Shown piece by piece: positions 42,999 through 50,343 of a DNA stretch of 64,000 bases (the first letter of the stretch is position 1; each line of letters begins with the position of its first letter). Source of the DNA: Lachnospiraceae bacterium (GTDB lineage: Bacteria; Bacillota; Clostridia; Lachnospirales; Lachnospiraceae); NCBI GenBank assembly GCA_902363135.1, contig CABIZF010000006.1:152802-216801 (forward strand), written 5' to 3'. A model generated the notes under the pieces. It saw only the letters and a list, made by a program, of their open reading frames with translations. It ran no database searches and was not told the DNA's origin. Position numbers and translations under genes: made by a program.

Positions 42999-44717
42999 CT
43001 ACCTTTTTAACATTGTAATTATAAATTTAGCACCATTTTTATATTCCTTATCTACTTTAATATTTCCGCCAAACATTCTAACAATATTCCATATAATATA
43101 TAATCCAAGTCCTTCTCCTCCTCCATTTTCATCATTAACACACTCCTTTGTTGTAAAAAATGGTTCAAAAATTTTTCCTAAATATTCTTGTTTAATCCCT
43201 GTTCCATTATCCTCAAAAGTTATTATATATTCTGCTTGTTCTTCAGAAATTGTAACCAAAATATTTCCCTTTTTTCCATTTTCTTTTATTGCATAAATAG
43301 AATTTCCAATTAAGTTATAAAATATTTGATCAAATTTTATATTGTCACCAAATAAATAGAAATCCACATTCTCTTTCAGTTCCCACTCAATATTTTCCTT
43401 GCTTAGTCTTGGGCTAAAATCCTCAAAAACATTTTTTATTTCTGCACCTACATTAAAATTTGTTTCAGCGTTTTTTTCAGAAGTAATCGGTGAGAAACGA
43501 TCCAGCATTTTTTTTATTCTAAATGTCTGTGACAATATATTTTCCAACAACACTTTTAATTCTTCATTTGTATTTACTCCTTTTTCCATTTTCATTTGAA
43601 ATAATTGCACACCATAACGTATATTTGTGATGGGTTGCCCTAACTCATGGGAAAACCCTTTTAACAATTCGCTCATTGAGATCAACTTTCTACTATGTTC
43701 AAGTTCAGTAAACAATTCTCTTATCGTTACTAACAACGCTTCTTCTGCATCATTTTCCTGTTGATTTCTATCCTCATTATTGCGAGTCTCTTTTCTATTC
43801 TTTTGCTTTTCTGCAATAACAGCCTTTATCTCCGTTGCTTTGTTAAGCATTCCAAATTGCAAATAAAAATTATATAAAGTTCTCATTATCGGTATGCTAT
43901 TACGCCCACATAGTTCTATCTTTTTCAAGGCATTATTTCTATCTTCAATGCTTCCGATTTTAGCATAATAAAATACTAATTCATATAATATGTTAAATTC
44001 TCCCTGACTTGTTATATCTGGATGATCTTTTATATATTTTTCTGCCTCCGAATAGTCATCTAATTTTCTACATATTCGAAACAACGTTCTTACAGTTACT
44101 CTATCCTGATCATATACTAGTATATCAACAATCAGTCCTAACGCTTCTCGATACCTCTCTTTCTTCTCCATTGCCGAAATAATTGATTTATCTATTCTTC
44201 TATTTGTCACATTATGCTCAATGACTAAAACTTTATAAAACAAAATATATATTTGACATGTATCTTCAATTTTATGAAGATACGACATCGCTTTTTTAAA
44301 TGTTTTATCACTTTCAAATAAAACAAGTTGTGGTAAGTCTATATAATGCGATATAATTTCACATACAGCTGCCACAACATCCTGATTCTGTATTTTTGCA
44401 TCCAATACATTTTGAACCTTTGACACATACTCCCTTACATCATGAACTGTCTCCGCATATCGTTTCAAAAATTGGGCAAAATGTTTTACATACTCTACAT
44501 CATTTTTTATTTTCAGTAAAAAATCAATATATGCCATTCCTGCAGATTCATAGTCTTTTTTTTGGAAATATAAATCTCCCAAAAATTTTTCAAAAATATT
44601 TTCTTCTGGATATTTTTCTTTTGCATCTAATGCAATTTTTATAGCTTCTTCAACATTACCATGGCCTCTACTCTTAGAGATTTTTTTTGAATAGCCATAT
44701 TTTGATATATTTTCCAT
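42999..44717 (-). CDS. TPR-repeat sensor histidine kinase (soluble)
   Basis: In this 572-residue protein, residues 1-310 are helical TPR-like repeats (AIKIALDAKEKYPEENIFEKFLGDLY and similar). There is no signal peptide or membrane helix. A charged coiled linker (about 300-345) leads to a kinase core with H-box FSHELGQPITN (His357), N-box NLIGNSIYAI (468-477), FEDNGTGI with Asp503, and GEGLGLYI (534-541). A TPR sensor on a cytoplasmic kinase suggests recognition of an internal protein signal. It is first in the operon with the receiver and PIN genes. The architecture resembles DtcA of Detocs. Confidence 0.9.
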   Translation of the reverse strand: MENISKYGYSKKISKSRGHGNVEEAIKIALDAKEKYPEENIFEKFLGDLYFQKKDYESAGMAYIDFLLKIKNDVEYVKHFAQFLKRYAETVHDVREYVSKVQNVLDAKIQNQDVVAAVCEIISHYIDLPQLVLFESDKTFKKAMSYLHKIEDTCQIYILFYKVLVIEHNVTNRRIDKSIISAMEKKERYREALGLIVDILVYDQDRVTVRTLFRICRKLDDYSEAEKYIKDHPDITSQGEFNILYELVFYYAKIGSIEDRNNALKKIELCGRNSIPIMRTLYNFYLQFGMLNKATEIKAVIAEKQKNRKETRNNEDRNQQENDAEEALLVTIRELFTELEHSRKLISMSELLKGFSHELGQPITNIRYGVQLFQMKMEKGVNTNEELKVLLENILSQTFRIKKMLDRFSPITSEKNAETNFNVGAEIKNVFEDFSPRLSKENIEWELKENVDFYLFGDNIKFDQIFYNLIGNSIYAIKENGKKGNILVTISEEQAEYIITFEDNGTGIKQEYLGKIFEPFFTTKECVNDENGGGEGLGLYIIWNIVRMFGGNIKVDKEYKNGAKFIITMLKR

Positions 44718-44795
44718 CCTTTATTATCTCCAAAACATTTCTAACATTCTACTACATCTGAAACTCTTTTCTGTAAAATATTTAGCAAAAATATT

Positions 44796-45021
44796 TTAAA
44801 TGTTTTCAAATTCTTCTGTCGCTGCCATCTCATCGTCAAAACTATTATAGCGCAGACATCTTGTTTTGATCAATGCGTTTACTGCTTCCGTTTTAATAAT
44901 TTTCAAATATACAGTTCTGTTTTTTCAAATTCTAACATATTATTAACAAGGATTGTACGGATCATTTTATATTCATCCAATCCTTCTGATAATAATATTA
45001 AGTTTTTCTAATACATCCATA
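44796..45021 (-). pseudogene. Frameshifted small-protein remnant
   Basis: On the minus strand an AGGAG precedes ATG GAT GTA TTA GAA AAA. Restoring frame by about one base gives MDVLEK followed by SEGLDEYKMIRTILVNNMLE. A second shift gives AVNALIKTRCLRYNS up to TAA at 44796. It looks like a decayed protein of about 75 residues, not recognised. The remaining bases of the gap 44718-45124 show nothing else. Confidence 0.35.
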
Positions 45022-45124
45022 ATAATCAATCTCCTATAAAATCACCCTAGACTCTGCTACCTGAATGACGGCATCATCCTGTACTTGGTAGCGTAGTGTT
45101 GTGTTTATAAATTCTTTAGAAAAT

Positions 45125-46189
45125 TTATTTTCTCTTAATGGAGGGGCAGACCCCATTAACTTTTCTCAATGAACTTATTTGCGATATCAAAAATGGAATA
45201 ATAATTGCACTACATAAGAATCCATATACTTCGCTCCCAGATTTTGAAAATACCTGTTCATATTTATCAATCAAATATACAATAAGCAACGAACTAATTA
45301 GCGAAATTCTCGAACTAATAATAACTACTTTACTTTGATCTTTTTTCAGTAGATTAATTACCTTTTCAATGCTTCTTAACAAAACATAAGCCATAGCTAA
45401 AATGATTTTTCGCACCATCTCAATGATAGCAATTATTAAAGCTTTTAAAGAATCCCAAATGCAATATAAAATCCAAATTATTCCATACAGTATTTTTTTC
45501 TTATAATTCTGTGATTTTTTTAATTTGCCCCATACCTTTTCCGAATTAAAAATAATTTCAGGTTCATTATATTTCCATTCTTTACATTTAACATTTTCTT
45601 TTTTCTTATTACAAAAAGCAATTATATTATGCAACGTTAAAAGTAAAAATACCAGACTAAAAAACATTAGAAAAAAATACCACAGTATTAGAAATGACAT
45701 TTTTAAAAAATCTAAAATAAAAGCATTCCAATTAGCAGTATGCAACCTTATTATACAAATTGTATTTTCATCTGCAAGTTTATTAAATGTCATAAAAGTT
45801 AGTAAACCCACTAACCATAACGAATTTTCAAAAAATTTAGATGTTTTAAAATTAAAAGGATTAATAAAAATACTCCTTATAAAGTCAATAAGCACTCCTA
45901 TGAATACAATTCCAAGATATAAAAAACCCACTGCCAAAAACGGTATTATAATTAATCGAATTTCATACCATATAGATAAATAAAATATGCTCACAATAAC
46001 ACTTATCATTATAAGAAACTGTATAATATTTTTTAATTTGGATTCATTACTTATACTTTCTCTAGCTTCATTTTGGGACTCCGTATTTTCTTTTTCAAAA
46101 ACTGGCAACAATATATTTATTATCCCAGTCAAAAACAATAAATAGAAAAATATGTGTAATACAGCTTCTTTAAAATATATTCCCCTCAC
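45125..46189 (-). CDS. Hypothetical multi-pass membrane protein between two palindromes
   Basis: The 354-residue product is unrecognised. Hydrophobic stretches near 8-28, 55-75, 80-105, 125-145, 165-190, 240-275 and 325-340 suggest about six or seven membrane segments, with a charged loop at about 195-235. The start is GTG at 46189 behind GAGGG. The last dozen residues (VNGVCPSIKRK) are encoded by the palindrome at 45137-45158, so the original C-terminus seems to have been replaced. Very AT-rich. The gene lies exactly between two GGGGTCAGACCCC-type copies. Confidence 0.6.
   Translation of the reverse strand: MRGIYFKEAVLHIFFYLLFLTGIINILLPVFEKENTESQNEARESISNESKLKNIIQFLIMISVIVSIFYLSIWYEIRLIIIPFLAVGFLYLGIVFIGVLIDFIRSIFINPFNFKTSKFFENSLWLVGLLTFMTFNKLADENTICIIRLHTANWNAFILDFLKMSFLILWYFFLMFFSLVFLLLTLHNIIAFCNKKKENVKCKEWKYNEPEIIFNSEKVWGKLKKSQNYKKKILYGIIWILYCIWDSLKALIIAIIEMVRKIILAMAYVLLRSIEKVINLLKKDQSKVVIISSRISLISSLLIVYLIDKYEQVFSKSGSEVYGFLCSAIIIPFLISQISSLRKVNGVCPSIKRK
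45137..45158. repeat. GGGGTCAGACCCC palindrome, variant copy
   Basis: TTAATGGAGGGGCAGACCCCATTAA keeps the outer symmetry with a changed left arm (read as TTAATGG, AGGGGCAGACCCC, ATTAA). It overlaps the 3' end of the membrane-protein gene. Confidence 0.7.
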
Positions 46190-46211
46190 AATATAGCCCT
46201 CATTCTCTTAA

Positions 46212-46228
46212 TGGGGGTCAGACCCCAT
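46212..46228. repeat. GGGGTCAGACCCC palindrome, copy near the membrane-protein start
   Basis: TGGGGGTCAGACCCCAT is preceded by CTCTTAA. It lies 25 bases upstream of the membrane-protein start and 10 bases before the glmS 5' fragment. Confidence 0.9.
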
Positions 46229-46235
46229 AACATAG

Positions 46236-46321
46236 TATCCTCTATATTCCAGTTTAGACAGGCCATCCAGCAGGATCGGTGCCGCCTGTCGGCTTCCTGT
46301 AAAACCAACGATTCCGCATAT
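46236..46321 (-). pseudogene. Duplicated 5' fragment of glmS (28 codons)
   Basis: The minus strand reads ATA TGC GGA ATC GTT GGT, then codons matching the start of GlmS ([26 protein letters not shown]). It is nearly identical to the true glmS at 50344-52212, but the ATG has become ATA and the frame ends at a palindrome after 28 codons. It is joined to the same leader and terminator as the real gene, so a whole promoter-proximal block was copied. Confidence 0.88.
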
Positions 46322-46641
46322 AGTTTTATCCCTCCCGTTATTTCCTTCTCTTATCTTCTACACTTTTCCGCTTATTCAAAACGACTCCGGGTAGTTGCCA
46401 GAGTCGTCTTTGACTTTATGCTTTATATACCTTTTCGCAAATCATGTTATCATGTTGACCACTTCGTCAACATATTTCTGGCAGGTGCCGTGGTCAGGTG
46501 CTTCGACCATAAGCTCATTGCCTGCTACACACTACAAAGAGATATGTGATTATTCGAGTAGCGCAGGGAGCTTACTGCCCTCTGCGATTTGTTTATAAAT
46601 CCTTTAGAAATGTTTCTTTTTTCTTTATGGGGTCAGACCCC
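46322..46641. repeat. Repeat R2: glmS leader, glmM tail and palindrome
   Basis: This second copy of the segment next to glmS includes the ACGACTC/GAGTCGT terminator (46381-46407). The glmM-tail frame stops at 46416-46418 and has an internal 8-bp tandem duplication ATCATGTT that breaks it. The copy ends with GGGGTCAGACCCC at 46629-46641. Confidence 0.82.
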
Positions 46642-46650
46642 ATTAACTCT

Positions 46651-46680
46651 TCCATAATAACCTCCTTTTTTCTCAGTATA
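46651..46680 (-). repeat. Duplicated yitT leader, first half (split by the IS)
   Basis: Start codon, ribosome binding site and upstream bases are identical to those before yitT (38447-38475): CCATAATAACCTCC then TTTTTTCTCAGTATA. The second half continues at 48247-48297. The 1,557-bp IS lies between them. Confidence 0.85.
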
Positions 46681-46764
46681 TAGCCATGAGCAAAGCTCCA
46701 CACATTCAGTATTTATGCGGGTTTGCGAGGCATGGCAACCTCATTAATCACTTCAAATTTATAG

Positions 46765-46831
46765 TAACAATCAGCTCCAAATGATATAATTAAGTTGTCA
46801 AAATCAATTCACCGAAAGGAGCTGATTGTTA
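46765..46831 (+). promoter_or_regulatory. Inverted repeat sequestering the transposase ribosome binding site
   Basis: TAACAATCAGCTCC (46765-46778) is the exact complement of GGAGCTGATTGTTA (46818-46831), which contains the AAAGGAG ribosome binding site. A TATAAT box (46785-46790) lies in the loop. Transcripts entering from outside can hide the ribosome binding site; transcripts starting inside the loop cannot. Confidence 0.65.
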
Positions 46832-48096
46832 TCTATCGTCAAGAAATTTTGAAAGACATTCGTCTTTTCACTTCACAACCAGTTGCAAAGTTTTATGATT
46901 CTCTTTTTTTGAATCTTGATTTATCCTTTGTTCCGGAATTCCCCAAGACAGGAAGGAAAGGCTTTTCAAATCACGCTATGATTTGTTCCTTTATTGTCAT
47001 GAAATGCGAAGGCTTCTCCATGATTTCCGATCTTGTCGATTATCTTCACAATAATCTTCTGATTGCGCATTTTTGTGGCTTTGATATTTCTCGTCCACTT
47101 CCTTCTTATTGGACTTTTGATCGCTTCCTGAAAAATTTCGATAACAAAATTCTCTCTGAAATCATGAAAACTCAGGTGTTATTCCTTTCTAAAGAAGGTA
47201 TTGTAGACACTTCTTTTATTGGCTTAGATTCAACCCCTGTCTCTGCAAATACTTCACAGAATAATCCGAAATCTTTTCTCTCAAATAAGTTTAAACCCGG
47301 AAATCAACCAAGGGCGGATTCGGATTGTAAACTCGGCGTCCACACTGCATCCAATCAAACGAACGAGAAAAAATATGAATTCTATTGGGGCTATAAAAAT
47401 CATGTCCTTGTAGACTGTATTTCAGGTCTTCCTATTTATGAAATGACCACAACCGCGGAAGTTCATGATGCTACCGTCGCTTTAGATATCCTTGCTGCTA
47501 CCCATTCCTTTCAACCAATAACGGACTGCACATTCCTTGCCGACAAAGGTTACGATGTCAAAAATATCTACAATCAGGTTAAGGATCTTTACAATGGAGA
47601 ATGTATCATTCCATTAAACAAACGTAATTCCAAAAATCCGAAACTTCTTCCTCAAGGGAATCCCATTTGCGAAGCAGGGCTTGCCATGTGGAAGGATGGT
47701 AAGTTTTCCGATTGTGGTCGTACCCGTCAAAAGTTTTGTTGTCCTCTAAAATCAAGTAAAGATACCGTTTGCCCATGCCACCACAAAAATTTCTATAATG
47801 GTAAAAAGCATCGTGGCTGTACGAAATATCTCACCATTCCTGATGATTTAAGACTTTCCATTGATAGGGACAGCAAATATTTTGAAAGTAATTATTCACT
47901 CCGCACAGAATGTGAACGCTATAATTCGCGTTTTAAAAATACTGGTCAGGAGCGGATGTGGGTGAGAAATAAAGCGTCTGTTACAAACTTAAACACACTT
48001 GCCCATATCAGTTTACTGGCAGTTGCCGTTGCCGCAATCACTAGACATTCCGGTCAGTCTTATCGCAAACTAAAAACAATAAAACGAATTGCTTGA
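46795..48096 (+). CDS. DDE transposase of the 1,557-bp IS
   Basis: The protein has up to 433 residues. Candidate catalytic Asp residues are in FIGLDSTPVSAN and FLADKGYDVKN, and Glu in RTECERYNSRFK, in the order of DDE_Tnp_1 transposases. A Cys-rich patch (CPCHH) lies at about 320. The listed frame opens at TTG 46795, but the only good ribosome binding site (AAAGGAG, 46815-46821) lies inside it. Initiation may instead be at a rare codon such as ATT 46825. The gene looks intact, so the element may be active. Confidence 0.88.
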   Translation: MSKSIHRKELIVIYRQEILKDIRLFTSQPVAKFYDSLFLNLDLSFVPEFPKTGRKGFSNHAMICSFIVMKCEGFSMISDLVDYLHNNLLIAHFCGFDISRPLPSYWTFDRFLKNFDNKILSEIMKTQVLFLSKEGIVDTSFIGLDSTPVSANTSQNNPKSFLSNKFKPGNQPRADSDCKLGVHTASNQTNEKKYEFYWGYKNHVLVDCISGLPIYEMTTTAEVHDATVALDILAATHSFQPITDCTFLADKGYDVKNIYNQVKDLYNGECIIPLNKRNSKNPKLLPQGNPICEAGLAMWKDGKFSDCGRTRQKFCCPLKSSKDTVCPCHHKNFYNGKKHRGCTKYLTIPDDLRLSIDRDSKYFESNYSLRTECERYNSRFKNTGQERMWVRNKASVTNLNTLAHISLLAVAVAAITRHSGQSYRKLKTIKRIA

Positions 48097-48246
48097 TTGA
48101 AAATTTCTCATAGTCTTATGATTTCGTAAGTTTTGGACTTACGTTAGCTTTGCTATGCCATAAAATCGTAACCTCAAACTTTATGGAAACTAACTGCCAC
48201 GTCCTACTTTTGAATTAATGTGTTTTGCTCATCTCTACTCAGTATA

Positions 48247-48297
48247 GCATATTATAGGAAGAACATCCGATTATTTCCCCATTTCGGAAACTTTTAG
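48247..48297 (-). repeat. Duplicated yitT leader, second half
   Basis: GCATATTATAGGAAGAACAT and the following CATTTCGGAAACTTTTA repeat 38476-38525 with two or three changes. It continues the copy that begins at 46651 on the other side of the IS. Confidence 0.85.
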
Positions 48298-48302
48298 AAT
48301 AT

Positions 48303-48845
48303 CTAGCCAATCAAATCCGCAATACGGAGCGTCAGTCCCGGATAAATCCCAACAGGCACATTCTGAGTAAACGTATAGATAACAGGCGCGGCATCATCTT
48401 CATAGTGATAGACGGTAACGCGTTCTTTTACCGGGTCTACGATCCAATATTCACGGATGCCAGACTGTGCATATAACGCATTTTTGATATTGTAGTCCAT
48501 GCGCCGGCTGGATGGAGATACGATTTCGAAAATGAGATCGGGAGCGCCGGAACAGCCGCGGTCGGTCAATTTATTCGGATCGCAGATAACAGAGATATCA
48601 GGCTCGACCCAATCTTTATCATCTGCATCCAGATTGACGGCGAAAGGAGCCGGATAAACGCGGCATTTTCCGCCGTTGGACTCGATATAATTTCCCAGAA
48701 AGCGGGAAATCTGGTAGGAAATTTCCTGATGAATTCGGCTCGGAGGTGCCATGTTGTAAAATTGACCGTCAATCAGTTCTGCACGCTGTCCGTCGGGCAA
48801 ATTCCAGTAATCTTTTGATGTATAAGATTTTTTTAATAAAGGCAT
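48303..48845 (-). CDS. Uma2 family protein (PD-(D/E)XK nuclease fold, DUF820)
   Basis: The 180-residue protein contains AELIDGQFYNMAPPSRIHQEI, VEPDISVICDPNKL, PDLIFEIVSPSSRRMDY and IREYWIVDPVKERVTVY, all Uma2 hallmarks. The fold carries restriction-endonuclease-type acidic residues (Glu/Asp in VEPDI and Glu-x-Val in FEIVSPS). The family is abundant in cyanobacteria and scattered in Firmicutes, with no firm function. It stands alone in the mosaic region. Confidence 0.85.
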   Translation of the reverse strand: MPLLKKSYTSKDYWNLPDGQRAELIDGQFYNMAPPSRIHQEISYQISRFLGNYIESNGGKCRVYPAPFAVNLDADDKDWVEPDISVICDPNKLTDRGCSGAPDLIFEIVSPSSRRMDYNIKNALYAQSGIREYWIVDPVKERVTVYHYEDDAAPVIYTFTQNVPVGIYPGLTLRIADLIG

Positions 48846-49058
48846 AGGAACACTTCCTTTCTAAATAGATTAGGAGAAACAAGTCTCGTTGCAAGCCAAT
48901 CCTTTAAAAATATAGGTATACCTACACTTAAAAGTATATTACAGGAAGAAATTATTTTCAATCCATCCTTACATATTCGCAACAAACCCCAGATATCCTC
49001 AGAAATGTTTCTCTTTTCTTTATGAGGTCAACTTAAACTCTATGGTTCCAAAATCCTC

Positions 49059-50171
49059 TTATAAATATTTCTCTACAATCTTCTCCATCTGATCCCACTT
49101 CGCTTCCATGTCCGCTACCAGCTTCAGCTGCGTCCGCGCACGGTCCAGATTGTGCTCTGGATAAGCGATCTTGAAATACGTATCACCGGACAGATAATCG
49201 GTCAGGAAACGCATGCCACACTCATACGTCATCACCTTCGCGCCGATCGGCAGGCATTTGATCTCCATATCTGTCAGGATTCCGCCACAGCCCTCGATAA
49301 AGCCCTTCGTATACAAATCATACAGTTTCATGTCGCAGGAAATCTTCGTCAGATCCTTCTCGTCCTCCGCACCGGTGCTCGCACCGAAACGGATCGAATC
49401 GCCAAAATCATTGACCGCCAATCCCGGCATGACCGTATCCAGATCAATTACACACAGGCCCTTCCCGGTCGCCTCATCGATCAGGACATTGTTCGACTTC
49501 GTATCATTGTGTGTGACGCGCAGCGGAAGCTTTCCTTCTGCGAGCAGATCTCCGAGCACACATGCCACATCATACCGTTCCTGTACGAACCGGATCTCCT
49601 CCTGCACTGCGGCAGCCCGGCCACACACATCCGCTTCCACTGCCTTCTGAAATATCTCATAGCGTGCCTTCGTGTCGTGAAATCCTGCAATCGTCTCGGT
49701 CAGACTGTCCGCCGGAAACTCTGCAAGCATCTTCTGAAAATGGCCAAATGCCACCGCACTCTCATAAAAATCCTGCGGATCACTCGTCTCCTCCAGCGCA
49801 TACGCATCCTCTATAAAATGATATGCCCGCCAGTATTCCCCGAAGCTGTCGACAAAATACGGCTCTCCCGTCTTCGCCCGGACAAAGTCCAGCGTCTCAC
49901 GATGCGGATCGCCTCCCTGCTCCCGGATCTGATCCTTCAGATACTCCGTCACGTGGAGAACATTGTCCATGAGGGATACCGGATCCGTAAAGACCGCCCG
50001 GTTCATATGCTGCAGGGAATACCGGCTCACCACGCCGTCCTGCCGGAACGTCATGATATACGTGTCATTGATATGTCCGTTTCCCCACGGCTTACACTCC
50101 ACGAACTCCCCTTCCACTGCAAATCCTCTGGCAGCCTCCTGCATGCCCGTGTGTAACGTATCCTGATTCAT
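49059..50171 (-). CDS. Probable N-acetylhexosamine 1-kinase (NahK-like)
   Basis: The 370-residue aminoglycoside-phosphotransferase-fold kinase has GNGHINDTYIMTF as nucleotide loop, RVTHNDTKSNNVLID as catalytic loop (Asp) and CVIDLDTVMPG as metal-binding Asp. The GHINDTY pattern is typical of NahK enzymes, which phosphorylate GlcNAc/GalNAc at C1. ATG 50171 follows GAGAGG by eight bases. No lacto-N-biose phosphorylase is present in the window. It lies next to glmS, consistent with amino-sugar metabolism, though adjacency alone is weak evidence. Confidence 0.78.
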   Translation of the reverse strand: MNQDTLHTGMQEAARGFAVEGEFVECKPWGNGHINDTYIMTFRQDGVVSRYSLQHMNRAVFTDPVSLMDNVLHVTEYLKDQIREQGGDPHRETLDFVRAKTGEPYFVDSFGEYWRAYHFIEDAYALEETSDPQDFYESAVAFGHFQKMLAEFPADSLTETIAGFHDTKARYEIFQKAVEADVCGRAAAVQEEIRFVQERYDVACVLGDLLAEGKLPLRVTHNDTKSNNVLIDEATGKGLCVIDLDTVMPGLAVNDFGDSIRFGASTGAEDEKDLTKISCDMKLYDLYTKGFIEGCGGILTDMEIKCLPIGAKVMTYECGMRFLTDYLSGDTYFKIAYPEHNLDRARTQLKLVADMEAKWDQMEKIVEKYL

Positions 50172-50343
50172 CTGTAAATCCTCTCTTTCCTCATTGTCCG
50201 TGATCCCTGAAAATACCCATCCGGTCAAATCCTGAAAGAGCCGCAGATGCGCGGCATGCTGTCATTTTCACCTGATCACATTATCATTATTTTATTTCAA
50301 CATAGTCTACTCGCCGCATTCCCGAACAAGATACATCCTATAT

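Larger units (their letters stand above)
46681..48237 (+). mobile_element. Complete 1,557-bp insertion sequence with 9-bp target duplication
   Basis: The left end TAGCCATGAGCAAA and the inverted right end TAGAGATGAGCAAA match at 12 of 14 positions. CTCAGTATA occurs on both sides (46672-46680 and 48238-48246). The uninterrupted target survives upstream of yitT, where CTCAGTATA occurs once, so the boundaries are well defined. One transposase gene fills the element. The family is IS4/IS1182-like by transposase type but unassigned. Confidence 0.9.
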
